From Corynebacterium glaucum (GTDB taxonomy: Bacteria > Actinomycetota > Actinomycetes > Mycobacteriales > Mycobacteriaceae), in the NCBI RefSeq assembly GCF_030408855.1, contig NZ_CP047358.1:1674001-1738000 (forward strand): a DNA stretch of 64,000 nt, given 5' to 3'. The translations under genes and the position numbers were made by a program. Positions within the stretch are counted from its first letter, which is position 1. Each line of letters opens with the position of its first letter. Positions 18,801-27,412 of the stretch are shown here, piece by piece. Under the pieces are notes generated by a model. The model had not been told where the DNA came from. It searched no databases and worked only from the letters and a program-made list of their open reading frames with translations.

Positions 18801-19044
18801 CCTGCGTGCGGTAGCGCGGGACGATGTCTTTGACGTAGCCGGTCAGCAGGTGGCCGTAGTGCGGCAAGCCGTTGGCGAAAGGGGGGCCGTCGTTGAAGAC
18901 GTACTCCTCGCACCCTTCGCGATTCTCAAGCGAAGCCTGGAACGTGTTGTCCTCGTTCCAGAACTTCAGCACCTCTTGTTCCATGTCCGGGAATTTGGTG
19001 CTGCCCCCGGTGAGATCGACCTTGGGATAGACGTTGCCTACCAT
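15886..19044 (-). CDS. ileS: Isoleucyl-tRNA synthetase
   Basis: 1052 residues, the size of the class I enzyme with Zn-independent C-terminal region typical of actinobacteria and eukaryote-like IleRS. The HIGH-type signature is [11 protein letters not shown] and the KMSKS loop is [19 protein letters not shown] is also diagnostic. It charges tRNA-Ile and edits Val through the CP1 domain. Start ATG at 19044 has GGAGGA eight bases upstream; a longer frame (to 19095) runs through the T-box leader and is discarded. Expression is controlled by the T-box immediately upstream. Confidence 0.97.
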   Translation of the reverse strand: MVGNVYPKVDLTGGSTKFPDMEQEVLKFWNEDNTFQASLENREGCEEYVFNDGPPFANGLPHYGHLLTGYVKDIVPRYRTQAGYFVPRVFGWDCHGLPAELEAEKQLGITDKAQIEDMGLEKFNEYCGQSVMHYADEWEEYVTRQARWVDFENGYKTMDPEYMESVMWAFKELYDKGLIYQGFRVLPYSWAEHTPLSNQETRLDDSYRMRQDPTVTVTMPLTGAREGFPAQKTWEEHPELHDAAAIAWTTTPWTLPSNLALAVHPEVEYSVVRTVDEQLLLATDLLGAYAKELGEYEVLATFAGAELEGLTYEPVFDYFRDTENAFMVLNADYVTTEDGTGVVHQAPAFGEDDMLTCERYGVPLVIPVDADGKFTSLVPDYEGKLVFDANRDIIRDLKERGRVVRDQTIEHSYPHSWRSGEPLIYMALPAWFVKVTEIRDRMVELNQEIKWIPSHMRDGQFGKWLEGARDWNISRTRYWGSPVPAWVSDNPEYPRVDVYGSLEELERDFGERPKSLHRPYIDELVRPNPDDPTGQSMMRRVPDVLDCWFESGSMPFAQYHYPFENVEEHDVRQPADFIVEYSGQSRGWFYVQHVLSTALFDRVAFKKVVAHGIVLGSDGQKMSKSKGNYPNVNEVFDRDGSDAMRWFLMSSPILRGGNLIVTEQGIRDGVRQAILPIWNAYTFLQLYSSEEAQWSVDSTDVLDRYILAKTHDMVAGVGAALDEVRIADACEELRQFADTLTNWYVRRSRDRFWEGQEAHPEAFNTLYTVLEVTCRAAAPLLPYITEVIWRGLTGERSVHLTDYPQASDLPANEELVAAMDATRAVCSAASSVRKARKLRNRLPLPALTVALPNAGQLQDFASVIRDEVNVKELVLSDDVDAAGSFDVVVNAKVAGPTLGKDVQRAIKNVKAGNYVRDGENVVVDGDIVLTPELYTERLVAENPESTARVEGPDGTVGLVVLDTEVTEELEAEGWAADVIRGLQDARKQAGLAVSDRIAVRLSVPADCVEWAERHASHIAGETLATDFTVVSEPLDGAVQVIDGVTATVEKNG

Positions 19045-19222
19045 TACGCATTCCTCCACATCCAACGCAGGGACGCTTGCGATGCGCGGTACCACCCTGC
19101 TTGAGCGCTTAACGCGCCCCGCTTCGTTGTGGAGGAAGTGACGTCTTCCCTGATACGTCCGGTTCTACTGAGCGTGGTGCTGTTCTTCCGGAACGCTCCC
19201 CGGTGATGGCCGGATCATTGCG
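19045..19222 (-). promoter_or_regulatory. T-box riboswitch (translational type) in the ileS leader
   Basis: On the minus strand the leader contains the T-box AGGGTGGTACCGCG (19098 to 19085), the conserved core that pairs with the tRNA acceptor end. Upstream, GGCCATCACC contains the specifier ATC (19207 to 19205), matching isoleucine. TTCCTCCACA (19137 to 19128) is perfectly complementary to TGTGGAGGAA (19060 to 19051), which holds the ileS ribosome binding site. Uncharged tRNA-Ile would therefore free the site. No run of T follows, consistent with the actinobacterial translational class. Confidence 0.9.
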
Positions 19223-19224
19223 TG

Positions 19225-19246
19225 TGTGCGCTTATCGTAGCGCACA
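19225..19246. terminator. Hairpin between divIVA and the ileS leader
   Basis: TGTGCGCT (19225-19232) and AGCGCACA (19239-19246) form an 8-bp stem with a 6-base loop, 14 bases after the divIVA stop. No T-run follows on the minus strand, so it could be a weak terminator or the base of the T-box leader structure. Confidence 0.4.
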
Positions 19247-19259
19247 GTTGTCGAGCGGA

Positions 19260-20255
19260 CTACTTCTCGTTTGGTGCGAAGCTGCCGCGGGCTTCCAGCT
19301 CCTCGAGCTGGGAGGTCAGCATCGTCTTCAGACGGGTGCGGTACTCGCGCTCGAAGGTGCGCAGCTCTGCGATGCGGTTCTCCAGCGCGGTCTGCTGCTG
19401 CTTCACCGTGTTCATGATCTCGGTGTGCTTGCGCTCTGCCTCAGCCTGGAGCTGCTTCGCCTGCTCCTCCGCCTGGCGGATCTGTGCCTCCGCGCGGGAG
19501 GTGGCGTCGCTAGTGGTCTGCTCAGCCTTCTTCTGGGCATCCTGCACAAGCGTGTTGGCGCGCTGCTCGGCCTCGCGGGTGGTCTGATTTGCGCGCTGCT
19601 CGGCGTCGCGGGTGGTCTGCTCCGCGCGCTTCTGCGCATCCTGGAGCTGACGCTTCGAGTTGGTGTCCGCCTCGGTGAGCTGCTTGTCGGCGGCGCTGCG
19701 CGCCTCGTTGAGCATGCTCTGCGCCTCGGCCTGTGCGTCGGAAGTCAGGCGCTCTGCCATCTCCTGCGCAAGACCAAGCACCTTAGCGGCCTGCACGTGG
19801 GTGTCCGCTGATGCTGTACCCTCGGTTCGCGACGACGCAGCGGCCTTCACCTCGGTGTTGGAGTTGCCCGAGGCCTTCCTCGCTTCCTCCGCCTGCTGAC
19901 GCGCCTTCTTCGCCTCGTCACGTGCAGCGGCAACCTGGGACTCAGCCTGCTCCTGGGCTTCCTTCGCCTGGCGCAAACGGGCTTCGTAATCAGCGCGCAG
20001 CCGCTCCTCGACATCGCGTCGGATCGCCGACTCGTCGACATCAGAGCGGATCGGGGTAGCTGCAGCCGACGATGCCTCGCCGTTGCTGAGCTCCTCGACG
20101 CGGGCGCGCAGGTCGTCGTTCTCGTCCTGCAGCTGCGCGAGCGTGTCCTCTACCAGGTCGAGGAACTGGTCGACCTCGTCCTCGTTATAGCCACGCTTCC
20201 CGATTGGCGGCTTGCTGAAAGCTACATTGTGCACGTCTGCGGGTGTCAGCGGCAT
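19260..20255 (-). CDS. divIVA: Polar growth scaffold DivIVA/Wag31
   Basis: 331 residues. The N-terminal lipid-binding domain is the DivIVA signature: [19 protein letters not shown], then [17 protein letters not shown]. The rest is an almost continuous coiled coil rich in Ala/Glu/Gln/Arg, with heptad-like repeats ([20 protein letters not shown] region, about 215-270). In Corynebacteriales it localises to the poles and directs apical peptidoglycan synthesis. It is the last gene of the dcw-linked cluster. On the minus strand TATAAAT (20299 to 20293) is a good -10 box and GAAGGGAA lies just before the ATG. Confidence 0.95.
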   Translation of the reverse strand: MPLTPADVHNVAFSKPPIGKRGYNEDEVDQFLDLVEDTLAQLQDENDDLRARVEELSNGEASSAAATPIRSDVDESAIRRDVEERLRADYEARLRQAKEAQEQAESQVAAARDEAKKARQQAEEARKASGNSNTEVKAAASSRTEGTASADTHVQAAKVLGLAQEMAERLTSDAQAEAQSMLNEARSAADKQLTEADTNSKRQLQDAQKRAEQTTRDAEQRANQTTREAEQRANTLVQDAQKKAEQTTSDATSRAEAQIRQAEEQAKQLQAEAERKHTEIMNTVKQQQTALENRIAELRTFEREYRTRLKTMLTSQLEELEARGSFAPNEK

Positions 20256-20326
20256 GAGCGTTCCCTTCGGTTAAGAATTCGGTTCAAGAATTATTTATAC
20301 CCTGAATCTACACCAGACATTGAACT

Positions 20327-20638
20327 TTATGCCCGGATACCTGGCATGATCAACAGCCCATTGATGAGCATTTGGATGATCATTAGCACGATGAACAGCA
20401 CAATTACGCTGATATCGATCCCAATCCCCCCGCCCGCCTGAAGCGGTGGAATCATGCGGCGAAGGGCCTTGACAGGTGGGTCAGTGATCACGAAAAGTGG
20501 CTCAGCCACAACGAAGAACCACGACGGTGGATCAAACTGCTTGGAAAACCCCTGAATCATCTCGATGATGATGCGGATGACCACCACGAGCGAGTACAAG
20601 CCCACCAAGGCGTAAAGAATTGCTCCTACGAATGCCAC
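20327..20638 (-). CDS. YggT family membrane protein
   Basis: 103 residues from GTG at 20638, which has AGGTAGGG nine bases upstream; a TTG at 20647 is an alternative. There are two hydrophobic regions (about residues 5-25 and 70-95) separated by the conserved DPPVKALRRMIPPLQAG segment of the YggT family. Its place between sepF and divIVA is conserved in actinobacteria, and a role in division or envelope assembly is assumed but not established. Confidence 0.88.
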   Translation of the reverse strand: MAFVGAILYALVGLYSLVVVIRIIIEMIQGFSKQFDPPSWFFVVAEPLFVITDPPVKALRRMIPPLQAGGGIGIDISVIVLFIVLMIIQMLINGLLIMPGIRA

Positions 20639-20685
20639 GGCTACCAACCCTACCTACCGCGCCCCCTTGCGCGGTATCGCGCCAA

Positions 20686-21177
20686 CTAGGCGAGGCGGGC
20701 CGCGCGCTTGAGCTCGTCGGTGGTGATGCGAGCGTTCTCCGGCACGATCGCGAACACGCGGCGACGCGAGCCGGTATTACGAGCCAGGTTGAGCATGCTG
20801 CCACGCAGCGCGAAGCACAGGCCAGCGGCAAAGTCGACGACGCGCTTGGCATCAGCGGTGTCGAGATCGGTGAGATCCATGATCACGGCGTCGCCATCCC
20901 GGAACGGCTCGCCGATCTCCTTGGCATCGTTGTAGGAACGCGGTGCGGTGCTGACAATCTCCGGGGTGAAGGAGCGGGACTCGTAGGCGGTGTAGCTTGC
21001 GCCGCGCTGAGCGGAGTGAGCAGAGTGGGTGGAGTGGGTGGAGTGGGCGGAGCGGGATGTCTGCGGTACCTGCTCGGCGCGCGGCTCGCGGTAGCTCCGC
21101 TCGTCGTAGTAGGTGTCCTCAACCTCGTCGTACGGGCCGAAACCGAAGAACTCTTTTGCGCTGCCAATGAAGGACAT
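20686..21177 (-). CDS. sepF: Cell division protein SepF
   Basis: 163 residues. It starts with an amphipathic membrane-targeting helix (MSFIGSAKEFFGFGP) and ends with the SepF beta-sandwich domain (about residues 75-155: DGDAVIMDLTDLDTADAKR, RVVDFAAGLCFALRG). SepF links FtsZ to the membrane, and no ftsA is seen in this cluster, as expected for actinobacteria. The linker contains a His-Ser-Thr repeat (SAHSTHSTHSAHSAQ, about 43-57) encoded by near-repeated GGAGTGGGT units. Confidence 0.94.
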   Translation of the reverse strand: MSFIGSAKEFFGFGPYDEVEDTYYDERSYREPRAEQVPQTSRSAHSTHSTHSAHSAQRGASYTAYESRSFTPEIVSTAPRSYNDAKEIGEPFRDGDAVIMDLTDLDTADAKRVVDFAAGLCFALRGSMLNLARNTGSRRRVFAIVPENARITTDELKRAARLA

Positions 21178-21223
21178 TTGATGCTCCTAGCTGGGGTGTA
21201 TTGGGCAAGTGCTCGCGTTTCGC

Positions 21224-21925
21224 TCAGACTACGGGGCGCGGGCCGAACACCGCAGTACCGACACGCACGATGTCGGATCCGCATGCAATTGCCGTCTCGA
21301 AATCACCGCTCATACCAGCCGACAGCACGAGGTTTCGGCCGACTCGTTCGGAGTATTCGTCGGTAAGCGAGCGAAGCTCTTCGAACACCGCGCGGGGCTC
21401 AGCGTCCAGCGGTGGGACCACCATGAAACCTTTGAGACGGAGGTGCGCTGCGCCCTCGGTGGCGGCAACGAGTTCGTCGAGACCCTCGCGGGTGATGCCG
21501 CCGCGAGAGGTATCACCGTCGGCGGAGACTTGAATGAGGCACGGCAGGGTGTCGCTCGTGCGGTCGCCGCGCTCCAGCGCGAGCGACATGCCGCGGTCGA
21601 GGCCGTTCGCGAGCTTGACGGAGTCCAAAGAGTGCACCTCGGAAGCCCAGCGTGCGACCGAGTTCGCCTTCTTGGACTGGATCTGGCCGATCATGGCGAT
21701 CCCGCAGGCGTCGTCAAGCTTTGCTGCTTTCTCCCTTGCCTCCTGCTCGCGGTTTTCTCCCACCATGGTGATGTCGCGCGCCGCGACCTCGCGAATGGCT
21801 TCGACCGGGTGGAACTTGCTGACTGGCAGGAGGGTGACGCTGCCAGATTCGCGGCCGGCTGCGCGCTCGGCCTCGCGGATCTGGGACTGAACATGCTCAA
21901 GGTTGTCGGCGATCATGCTGCTCAT
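21224..21925 (-). CDS. YggS-family PLP homeostasis protein
   Basis: 233 residues. Segments SVTLLPVSKFHPVEAIREV (PLP-binding Lys in VSKF) and MIGQIQSKKANSVA fit the alanine-racemase-like barrel of YggS/PROSC. LVLSAGMSGDFETAIACGSD and VRVGTAVFG near the C-terminus are the phosphate-binding and closing motifs. The protein binds pyridoxal phosphate without known enzyme activity and balances the vitamin B6 pool. The ATG overlaps the end of pgeF by four bases. Confidence 0.93.
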   Translation of the reverse strand: MSSMIADNLEHVQSQIREAERAAGRESGSVTLLPVSKFHPVEAIREVAARDITMVGENREQEAREKAAKLDDACGIAMIGQIQSKKANSVARWASEVHSLDSVKLANGLDRGMSLALERGDRTSDTLPCLIQVSADGDTSRGGITREGLDELVAATEGAAHLRLKGFMVVPPLDAEPRAVFEELRSLTDEYSERVGRNLVLSAGMSGDFETAIACGSDIVRVGTAVFGPRPVV

Positions 21926-22650
21926 GCTGCCCCCGTCAACCAGATCACGCCGGCCTGGCGGCCGGTGGTGCCTTCACGGCGGTAGGAGAAGAAGTCGGTG
22001 TCCGTGATGGTGTCGCGCGGATCAGCGTCGACGTTGGTAACCCCCAGGCTGAGAAGTTGGCGAACGAGGCCCGCGCGGATGTCCAGGCCGGTGGTTCCCT
22101 TGCGGGTTGTGGTCAAAGCACCGGGCAAATGCTTCTCGACGTCTTGCGCCATCTCTTTGGGGACCTCGTAGGTCTCCCCCGCCGCGGCCGGTCCGAGCAG
22201 TACCTGGATGTTGGGCGTGGTGGCTCCGAGCTCCAGCATGGTCTCCACCGTCTTTTTCACAATGCCGTTGCGTGCGCCAAGCCGGCCCGCGTGCGCGGCG
22301 GCGACCACGCCCGCGGAGTGGTCCGCGAGCAACACGGGGACACAGTCGGCGACGAGGACGCAGAGGGCAAGGCCGGTCTCGCGGGTGACGATTGCGTCAG
22401 TCGCCTCCACGGGTTCGGACTGCGGGCCGTCCACCACCGTGACCGTGTTGGTGTGGAGCTGCTCCATCCAGACAAACTGCGCTGCGTCGAGGCCGAGGAT
22501 GCGCGCGAGGCGGGCGCGGTTGGCTACGACATGGGCCGGGTCATCGCCGACGTGATCGCCGAGGTTGAACGAGCCGTACGGGGACGACGACGCCCCGCCG
22601 GCACGGGAAGTGAACACCATGCGGACGGGGCGATTGGAAAGATCTGCCAT
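21922..22650 (-). CDS. pgeF: YfiH/PgeF family protein (peptidoglycan editing factor, laccase-domain)
   Basis: 242 residues from ATG at 22650. The conserved metal-site motifs are CVLVADCVPVLL (Cys), AAAHAGRLGARNGI (His) and LGPAAAGETYEV, in family order; the usual Cys of the LGPCI segment is replaced by Ala-Ala here, which is unusual. Characterised members remove mis-incorporated amino acids from peptidoglycan precursors, and others have purine nucleoside phosphorylase or oxidase activity. It sits between ftsZ (10-base gap) and yggS (4-base overlap). A longer frame towards 23085 lies within ftsZ and is discarded. Confidence 0.9.
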   Translation of the reverse strand: MADLSNRPVRMVFTSRAGGASSSPYGSFNLGDHVGDDPAHVVANRARLARILGLDAAQFVWMEQLHTNTVTVVDGPQSEPVEATDAIVTRETGLALCVLVADCVPVLLADHSAGVVAAAHAGRLGARNGIVKKTVETMLELGATTPNIQVLLGPAAAGETYEVPKEMAQDVEKHLPGALTTTRKGTTGLDIRAGLVRQLLSLGVTNVDADPRDTITDTDFFSYRREGTTGRQAGVIWLTGAA

Positions 22651-22660
22651 GCGGGCCAAA

Positions 22661-23941
22661 CTAGCGCATGAAGTCAGGCACGTCGACGTCGAAGTCGTCG
22701 TCAAAACCGCGGGTGTCGCGGGTGTCGCGGGTGTCGCGGGGTTCGCGGGGTTCGCGCGAGTCACGGCCGTCGCGATCCGTGAACAGCCCGCCCGAGCGCG
22801 GGGAGTCTGAACGGTGGCGGGCCTGGTGTTCGCCGTTGTCGCTGCCGGCGCTGCTCGAGGTAGTCGCGCTGTCGGCGCGGCGATCGTCGAACAACGAGCC
22901 GCGTGCGGGTGCCGGAGTGGCGGTCTCAGCAGCGTGCTCCGACTCGACCACGGTGGAACCCGCCGATTCCATGTTCGGCTCCGGCAGCTTGTTGGCCTTC
23001 TCGTCGAAGCCGGTGGCAATGATGGTGACGCGGACCTCGTCGCCCAGGTTGTCGTCGATAATGGTGCCGAAGATGATGTTGGCATCCTCGTCGGCCTTTT
23101 CGGCGACGATGGTGGCCGCGGTGTTGACCTCGTTGATGCCCAGGTCCGAGCCGCCGGCGATGGAGAGCAGTACGCCCTTCGCGCCCTCCATAGTGGACTC
23201 GAGCAGCGGTGAGTTGATCGCCTGCTCGGTAGCGGTGGTGACGCGGTTGTCGCCGCGTGAGGAGCCCACCCCCATGAGCGCGGAGCCAGCGTCGGCCATG
23301 ACGGAGCGTACGTCCGCGAAGTCCACGTTGATCACGCCCGGGGTGGTGATCAGGTTGGTGATGCCCTGGACACCGTTGTGCAGCACCTCATCTGCGGCGC
23401 GGAACGCGTCCATCATGGACAAGTCGGCGTCGCCAAGCTGCAGCAGGCGGTCGTTCGGGATGACGATGACGGTGTCGCAAACCTCCTTGAGGTTCTCGAT
23501 GCCCTCCATCGCCTGACGGGTGCGGCGCTTGCCCTCGAAGGTGAACGGGCGGGTAACCACGCCGATGGTCAGCGCACCCATCTTCTTGGCGATGCCGGCC
23601 ACCACCGGCGCCGCGCCCGTACCCGTGCCGCCACCCTCGCCGGCGGTAACGAAGACCATGTCGGAGCCCTTCAACGACTCCTCAATCTCCTGCTTATGGT
23701 CCTCCGCGGACGTCCGGCCAACCTCCGGGTTCGCGCCGGCTCCGAGTCCGCGGGTGGCCTCTCGGCCGATGTCGAGCTTGGTATCAGCGTCGGTGAACAG
23801 CAACGCCTGCGAGTCGGTGTTGATGGCAACGAACTCGACGCCCTTGAGACCTTCCTCGATCATGCGGTTCACGGCGTTGACGCCGCCGCCGCCGACACCG
23901 ACAACGCGGATCATGGCGAGGTAGTTGGCTGGAGAGGTCAT
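22661..23941 (-). CDS. ftsZ: Tubulin-like division GTPase FtsZ
   Basis: 426 residues. The tubulin signature [10 protein letters not shown] (about residue 105), the N-terminal [21 protein letters not shown] and the T7 loop [11 protein letters not shown] are all intact, so GTP binding and polymerisation should be normal. The C-terminal tail DVDVPDFMR is the SepF/membrane-tether binding peptide. The linker (about 320-415) is long and low complexity, ending in tandem tripeptide repeats (REP x2, RDT x3). FtsZ forms the Z-ring at midcell. The start ATG ([15 protein letters not shown]) matches relatives, and the upstream region holds a hairpin and a tandem repeat. Confidence 0.97.
   Translation of the reverse strand: MTSPANYLAMIRVVGVGGGGVNAVNRMIEEGLKGVEFVAINTDSQALLFTDADTKLDIGREATRGLGAGANPEVGRTSAEDHKQEIEESLKGSDMVFVTAGEGGGTGTGAAPVVAGIAKKMGALTIGVVTRPFTFEGKRRTRQAMEGIENLKEVCDTVIVIPNDRLLQLGDADLSMMDAFRAADEVLHNGVQGITNLITTPGVINVDFADVRSVMADAGSALMGVGSSRGDNRVTTATEQAINSPLLESTMEGAKGVLLSIAGGSDLGINEVNTAATIVAEKADEDANIIFGTIIDDNLGDEVRVTIIATGFDEKANKLPEPNMESAGSTVVESEHAAETATPAPARGSLFDDRRADSATTSSSAGSDNGEHQARHRSDSPRSGGLFTDRDGRDSREPREPRDTRDTRDTRGFDDDFDVDVPDFMR
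22709..22753. repeat. Five tandem 9-mers in the ftsZ linker
   Basis: Three exact copies of GCGGGTGTC (22709-22735) followed by two of GCGGGGTTC (22736-22753), plus strand. On the coding strand they encode (REP)2(RDT)3. The pattern suggests replication-slippage growth of the disordered linker without loss of frame. Confidence 0.85.
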
Positions 23942-24033
23942 GGTGGTGGATCTCGCCTTTCAAAGTGGATGGGTTTTGCAGTGCTTCCCATCTTTAGGGA
24001 CGAGGCGAGTTTTTTCGTGTTCTGGGTCGGCGT

Positions 24034-24107
24034 GTCACAACCCTCAACCTCTACTTTAGGGTTGTGACCAGGGGTTTTGCTGCCGTTTAACTTTGCTGCC
24101 GTTTAAC
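24034..24107. promoter_or_regulatory. ftsQ-ftsZ intergenic hairpin and tandem 16-mer
   Basis: The 172-base gap between ftsQ and ftsZ holds a perfect 11-bp inverted repeat, GTCACAACCCT (24034-24044) and AGGGTTGTGAC (24058-24068), with a 13-base loop. Next to it are two head-to-tail exact copies of TTTGCTGCCGTTTAAC (24076-24091, 24092-24107). They lie directly after the ftsQ stop and upstream of ftsZ, where a dedicated ftsZ promoter would be expected. They could be an operator and attenuator for independent ftsZ control. Confidence 0.6.
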
Positions 24108-24113
24108 GCTGCC

Positions 24114-24848
24114 CTACTTCGACGTGACCAGCTGCGGGTTGGTGATGTTGAACTCCTTGCCCTCCATCTGCAACACCGCCTCGAGCGCGTACGCCTTGTT
24201 CTGGTTGTCCTCCGACGCACCCCAGTAAATCGTGCGCCCATCGTGCGTCTTCAACACATGGTTAAAGGGTCCCACTTCAATCACGGCAATCTCGCCGCGA
24301 GCTTCATCGCTTATCGACGAAGCGATGTCGACCGCATCCGCCATCACTTGCTCGTTATCCGCTTGGGCTCCAACGAGTTCCACGGCGCCGGCGGGCGGCT
24401 CGGCGACAAGAAAAGCCTTGCCGTCGCGGTCGATGAGGTGCGCGCCATCCGACTGCTTGAGATAGGCAACGGCGACATGCTCCTCAAGCGCGACATCGAC
24501 GGTGTTCGGCCAGTTGCGTGCCACCGTCACGGTTTTAATCCACGGATCGGTGGCAACGCGGTGTGCTGCGTCGTTGACGTCGACGCGGCCCATCGGAGTG
24601 TCCGGCGCAATGCCCGCCAGATCCCGGACCTGGTCCGCAGAGAGCGTGCGGTTTCCTTCCACCGTGACTTCTTTGACCCCCATGACCGGGGTGAACGGTG
24701 CAATCGCGGCCAAGGCGGCAAGGATTGCCACGCATCCTGCTGCAATGCCGATGGTGCGACGCCGGTTCTTCGGGCGCTGCTCCTCAGGCTGCCGTGGCTG
24801 GCGCTCCTCCGCCTCCTCGGGTGGCGGGACACTGATTTTCGTCGACAT
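24114..24848 (-). CDS. ftsQ: Cell division protein FtsQ
   Basis: 244 residues from ATG at 24848 (MSTKISVPPPEEAEERQ). It has a Pro/Glu/Arg-rich cytoplasmic tail, one membrane helix (about residues 32-52, TIGIAAGCVAILAALAAI), then the POTRA domain (VMGVKEVTVEGNRTLS, GIAPDTPMGRVDVND) and the beta domain. FtsQ is a divisome scaffold in the membrane. An upstream ATG at 24908 would overlap the murC coding region by 50 bases and is rejected. It starts 10 bases after murC. Confidence 0.93.
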   Translation of the reverse strand: MSTKISVPPPEEAEERQPRQPEEQRPKNRRRTIGIAAGCVAILAALAAIAPFTPVMGVKEVTVEGNRTLSADQVRDLAGIAPDTPMGRVDVNDAAHRVATDPWIKTVTVARNWPNTVDVALEEHVAVAYLKQSDGAHLIDRDGKAFLVAEPPAGAVELVGAQADNEQVMADAVDIASSISDEARGEIAVIEVGPFNHVLKTHDGRTIYWGASEDNQNKAYALEAVLQMEGKEFNITNPQLVTSK

Positions 24849-24858
24849 GGGGCCGCGC

Positions 24859-26295
24859 TTAGCTTTCCTGGAGGGCGTAGAGGATTTCGTCGGCAAGCAA
24901 TGTGACATTGCCCGCGCCCATGGTGAAGACGATGTCGCCCGGCTTTGTCAGCGCGGCAACGGTGCGCGGGGCCGCCGAGAAGTCCGGTTCGTAGCTGACG
25001 GTGGTGCCGGAGTCGTCGGAGATGCGGTCCGTGATGATGCGCGAGTCGACGCCTTCGACCGGCGCCTCGCGGGCACCGAAGATGTCGAGGACGACCACTG
25101 CATCTGCCAGCGAGAGCGCGTCGGCGAATTCGGCGGCAAACTCCTGGGTGCGCGAGTAGAGGTGCGGCTGGAAGCACACCACCACGCGGGTGCCGTCGCC
25201 TTCCGAGACCGCCTTTTCGCGCGCTGCGGTGAGCACCGCCGCGACCTCGGTTGGGTGGTGGGCGTAATCGTCGTAGACGCGGGTGCCGTCGGCCGCTTGG
25301 CCTTTGAACTCGAAGCGCCGGCGCACCCCGGTGAAGTCGCTTAAGCCCCCGGCCAGCTTGACCGGGTCAGCCCCGGTAAGCGAGCCTGCGAGCAGCGCCG
25401 CCGCGGAGTTGAGCACCATGTGCCGGCCGGGAACGCCCAGCGTGTAGGTGACGGTGCCGAATTCTGCGAGCTTTATGGTGACATCGACGTTGGAACCGTC
25501 AAGCACCTCTCCGGTGATCACGGCGCTAGCGGTGAGGTTCGGGTGGCGCGCGGCGGCTTCTGCCGTGCCGTATCCCTTGACCGCGATGCCACGCGCCGCT
25601 GCGCGTTCACCGCACGCCGCTGCATTGTCGTCGTCAAGGCACACCACGAGCGCTCCCCCGTCCGTGACGCGGTCAGCGAAGTCGTCGAAGACCTTGAAAT
25701 ACGCTTCGCGGGTGCCGAAATAGTCGAGGTGATCCGGCTCAATGTTGGTGATCACAGCAACATCAGGCTTGTAGCGCAGCAAGGAAGCGTCAGATTCGTC
25801 GGCCTCTGCAACAAAGACATCGCCCGCGCCGTGGTGGGCGTTGGTGCCGGCGCGGTTGAGCTGGCCCCCGATAGCGAAGGACGGATCTGCCCCGGCCGCC
25901 TGCAGCGCCACAACTGCCATTGAGGTGGTCGAGGTCTTGCCGTGAGTGCCAGCGAGGAGCACCTGGGTGTAGCCCTCCATGAGTTCGCCGAGCAGATCCG
26001 AGCGGCGAATCACCGGAATGGAAGCCTCCGCGGCGCGGAGCAGCTCCGGGTTGTCTTTCGGGATCGCGGCGAAGCTGGTTACCACGACGGTGGGCAGCTC
26101 GCCGGCGAGTTCGAGGTTCTCCGGCGCGTGGCCGATCGCAATCGTCGCGCCCTGACTGCGCAGCGCACGCACCGGGCGGGAGTCTTTCACATCGGAGCCG
26201 GTAACCACCGCGCCGCGGTCCAGCAGGATGTGGGCGACACCGGACATACCGGCACCGCCGATGCCGATGAGGTGGACACGAGACAGGTCGTACAT
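24859..26295 (-). CDS. murC: UDP-N-acetylmuramate--L-alanine ligase
   Basis: 478 residues. Opening [16 protein letters not shown] and the ATP loop [12 protein letters not shown] identify MurC, and later [11 protein letters not shown] (here [13 protein letters not shown]) and LYSRTQEF are the C-terminal motifs. It adds the first alanine of the stem peptide in the cytoplasm. Translation starts at ATG 26295 directly next to the murG stop codon. Confidence 0.97.
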   Translation of the reverse strand: MYDLSRVHLIGIGGAGMSGVAHILLDRGAVVTGSDVKDSRPVRALRSQGATIAIGHAPENLELAGELPTVVVTSFAAIPKDNPELLRAAEASIPVIRRSDLLGELMEGYTQVLLAGTHGKTSTTSMAVVALQAAGADPSFAIGGQLNRAGTNAHHGAGDVFVAEADESDASLLRYKPDVAVITNIEPDHLDYFGTREAYFKVFDDFADRVTDGGALVVCLDDDNAAACGERAAARGIAVKGYGTAEAAARHPNLTASAVITGEVLDGSNVDVTIKLAEFGTVTYTLGVPGRHMVLNSAAALLAGSLTGADPVKLAGGLSDFTGVRRRFEFKGQAADGTRVYDDYAHHPTEVAAVLTAAREKAVSEGDGTRVVVCFQPHLYSRTQEFAAEFADALSLADAVVVLDIFGAREAPVEGVDSRIITDRISDDSGTTVSYEPDFSAAPRTVAALTKPGDIVFTMGAGNVTLLADEILYALQES

Positions 26296-27390
26296 CTACT
26301 TGCTCCCCACTGCTTGATCGGTGTTACTTGCGATGTCGTGGATGATCCGCGCGGCGAGGTCTTCCGCGACGTTGCCTGCACCGGACTGGGCCAGGGCTGC
26401 GCGCATGTCGGCGAGGCGGGTGTCGTCGCCGAGGATCTCGCTGACCGCGGTGTACAACGACTCCGGTGTCAACGCGGCGTCGTCGATACGCACTGCGGCC
26501 CCGGCGGACACGAGGTGCGCCGAGTTGAGCCCCTGCTCACCGTTGCCGTGCGGCAGCGGGACGTAGACCGCGGGCAGGCTGGCGGCGGAGTTTTCAGCGA
26601 CAGTCATGGCGCCGGAGCGGCACACCACCATGTCCGCGACTGCGTACGCGGCCTCCATGTCATCGATGTACGGCACCGCCGTGTAGTGCTCGTGCGCGGC
26701 GGGCGCGTCGTTCTTGCGCCCGTAGGCGTGCAGGATCTGGAAGCCATCGGCGACCAGGCGCTCTACGGTGCCGGCGAGCGCCTCGTTGATGCGCACCGCG
26801 CCCTGCGAACCGCCGGTGACCAGCAAGGTCTTGCGGTCCGGATCGAGGTTCCACATCTTCAGGCCGCGCTCGGCCTTCGCGCCGTCGGGGTCGACGCCCA
26901 CACCGGGACGCACCGGAATGCCGACCACGTCACCGGGCATGCCGGAGTTCGCCACGGCGTTGAAGCCGGTGCCGCCGAGGCGCACGCCGAGCTTGTTCGC
27001 CATGCCGGCAAGCGCGTTGGTCTCCAGCACGTAGAACGGGATGCCGAGCGAGCGCGCGGCGAGATACGCCGGAGCTGCGACGTAGCCGCCGGTACCAAAG
27101 ACCGCCTGCGCACCGGTGTCTTTGAGGATCCGACGCGTCTGGCTCACCGACTTGTTCAGCTTGAACGGCACGCCCGCGAGTAGCCACGGCTTGGAGCGCG
27201 GGATGGGCACCGGGTCGATCAGCCGTAGTTCGAAGCCGCGGGCCGGCACAATGGAGGTCTCTAGACCGCGTTCGGTGCCCAGCGCCACAACGTTCGCGTT
27301 ATGGGCGTCGCGGAGGACTTCACCTACCGCCAACGCCGGTTCGATGTGTCCTGCGGTGCCGCCACCTGCGACAACAACGCTTGGTGCCAT
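26296..27390 (-). CDS. murG: Lipid II synthase (GlcNAc transferase) MurG
   Basis: 364 residues. The glycine-rich donor/lipid loops are VVAGGGTAGHIEPALAVGE at the N-terminus and LLVTGGSQGAVRINEAL in the centre, with the UDP-GlcNAc site near VVCRSGAMTVAE and LPHGNGEQGLNS. The enzyme transfers GlcNAc to lipid I at the inner face of the membrane. The ATG at 27390 lies 22 bases after ftsW. Confidence 0.97.
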   Translation of the reverse strand: MAPSVVVAGGGTAGHIEPALAVGEVLRDAHNANVVALGTERGLETSIVPARGFELRLIDPVPIPRSKPWLLAGVPFKLNKSVSQTRRILKDTGAQAVFGTGGYVAAPAYLAARSLGIPFYVLETNALAGMANKLGVRLGGTGFNAVANSGMPGDVVGIPVRPGVGVDPDGAKAERGLKMWNLDPDRKTLLVTGGSQGAVRINEALAGTVERLVADGFQILHAYGRKNDAPAAHEHYTAVPYIDDMEAAYAVADMVVCRSGAMTVAENSAASLPAVYVPLPHGNGEQGLNSAHLVSAGAAVRIDDAALTPESLYTAVSEILGDDTRLADMRAALAQSGAGNVAEDLAARIIHDIASNTDQAVGSK

Positions 27391-27412
27391 GTTTCACTTG
27401 CCCCTTACTTCG

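Noticed and set aside
22709..22753. Short tandem repeats that might look like a CRISPR or VNTR array
   Set aside because: The units are nine bases without spacers and lie in the coding frame of the FtsZ linker.
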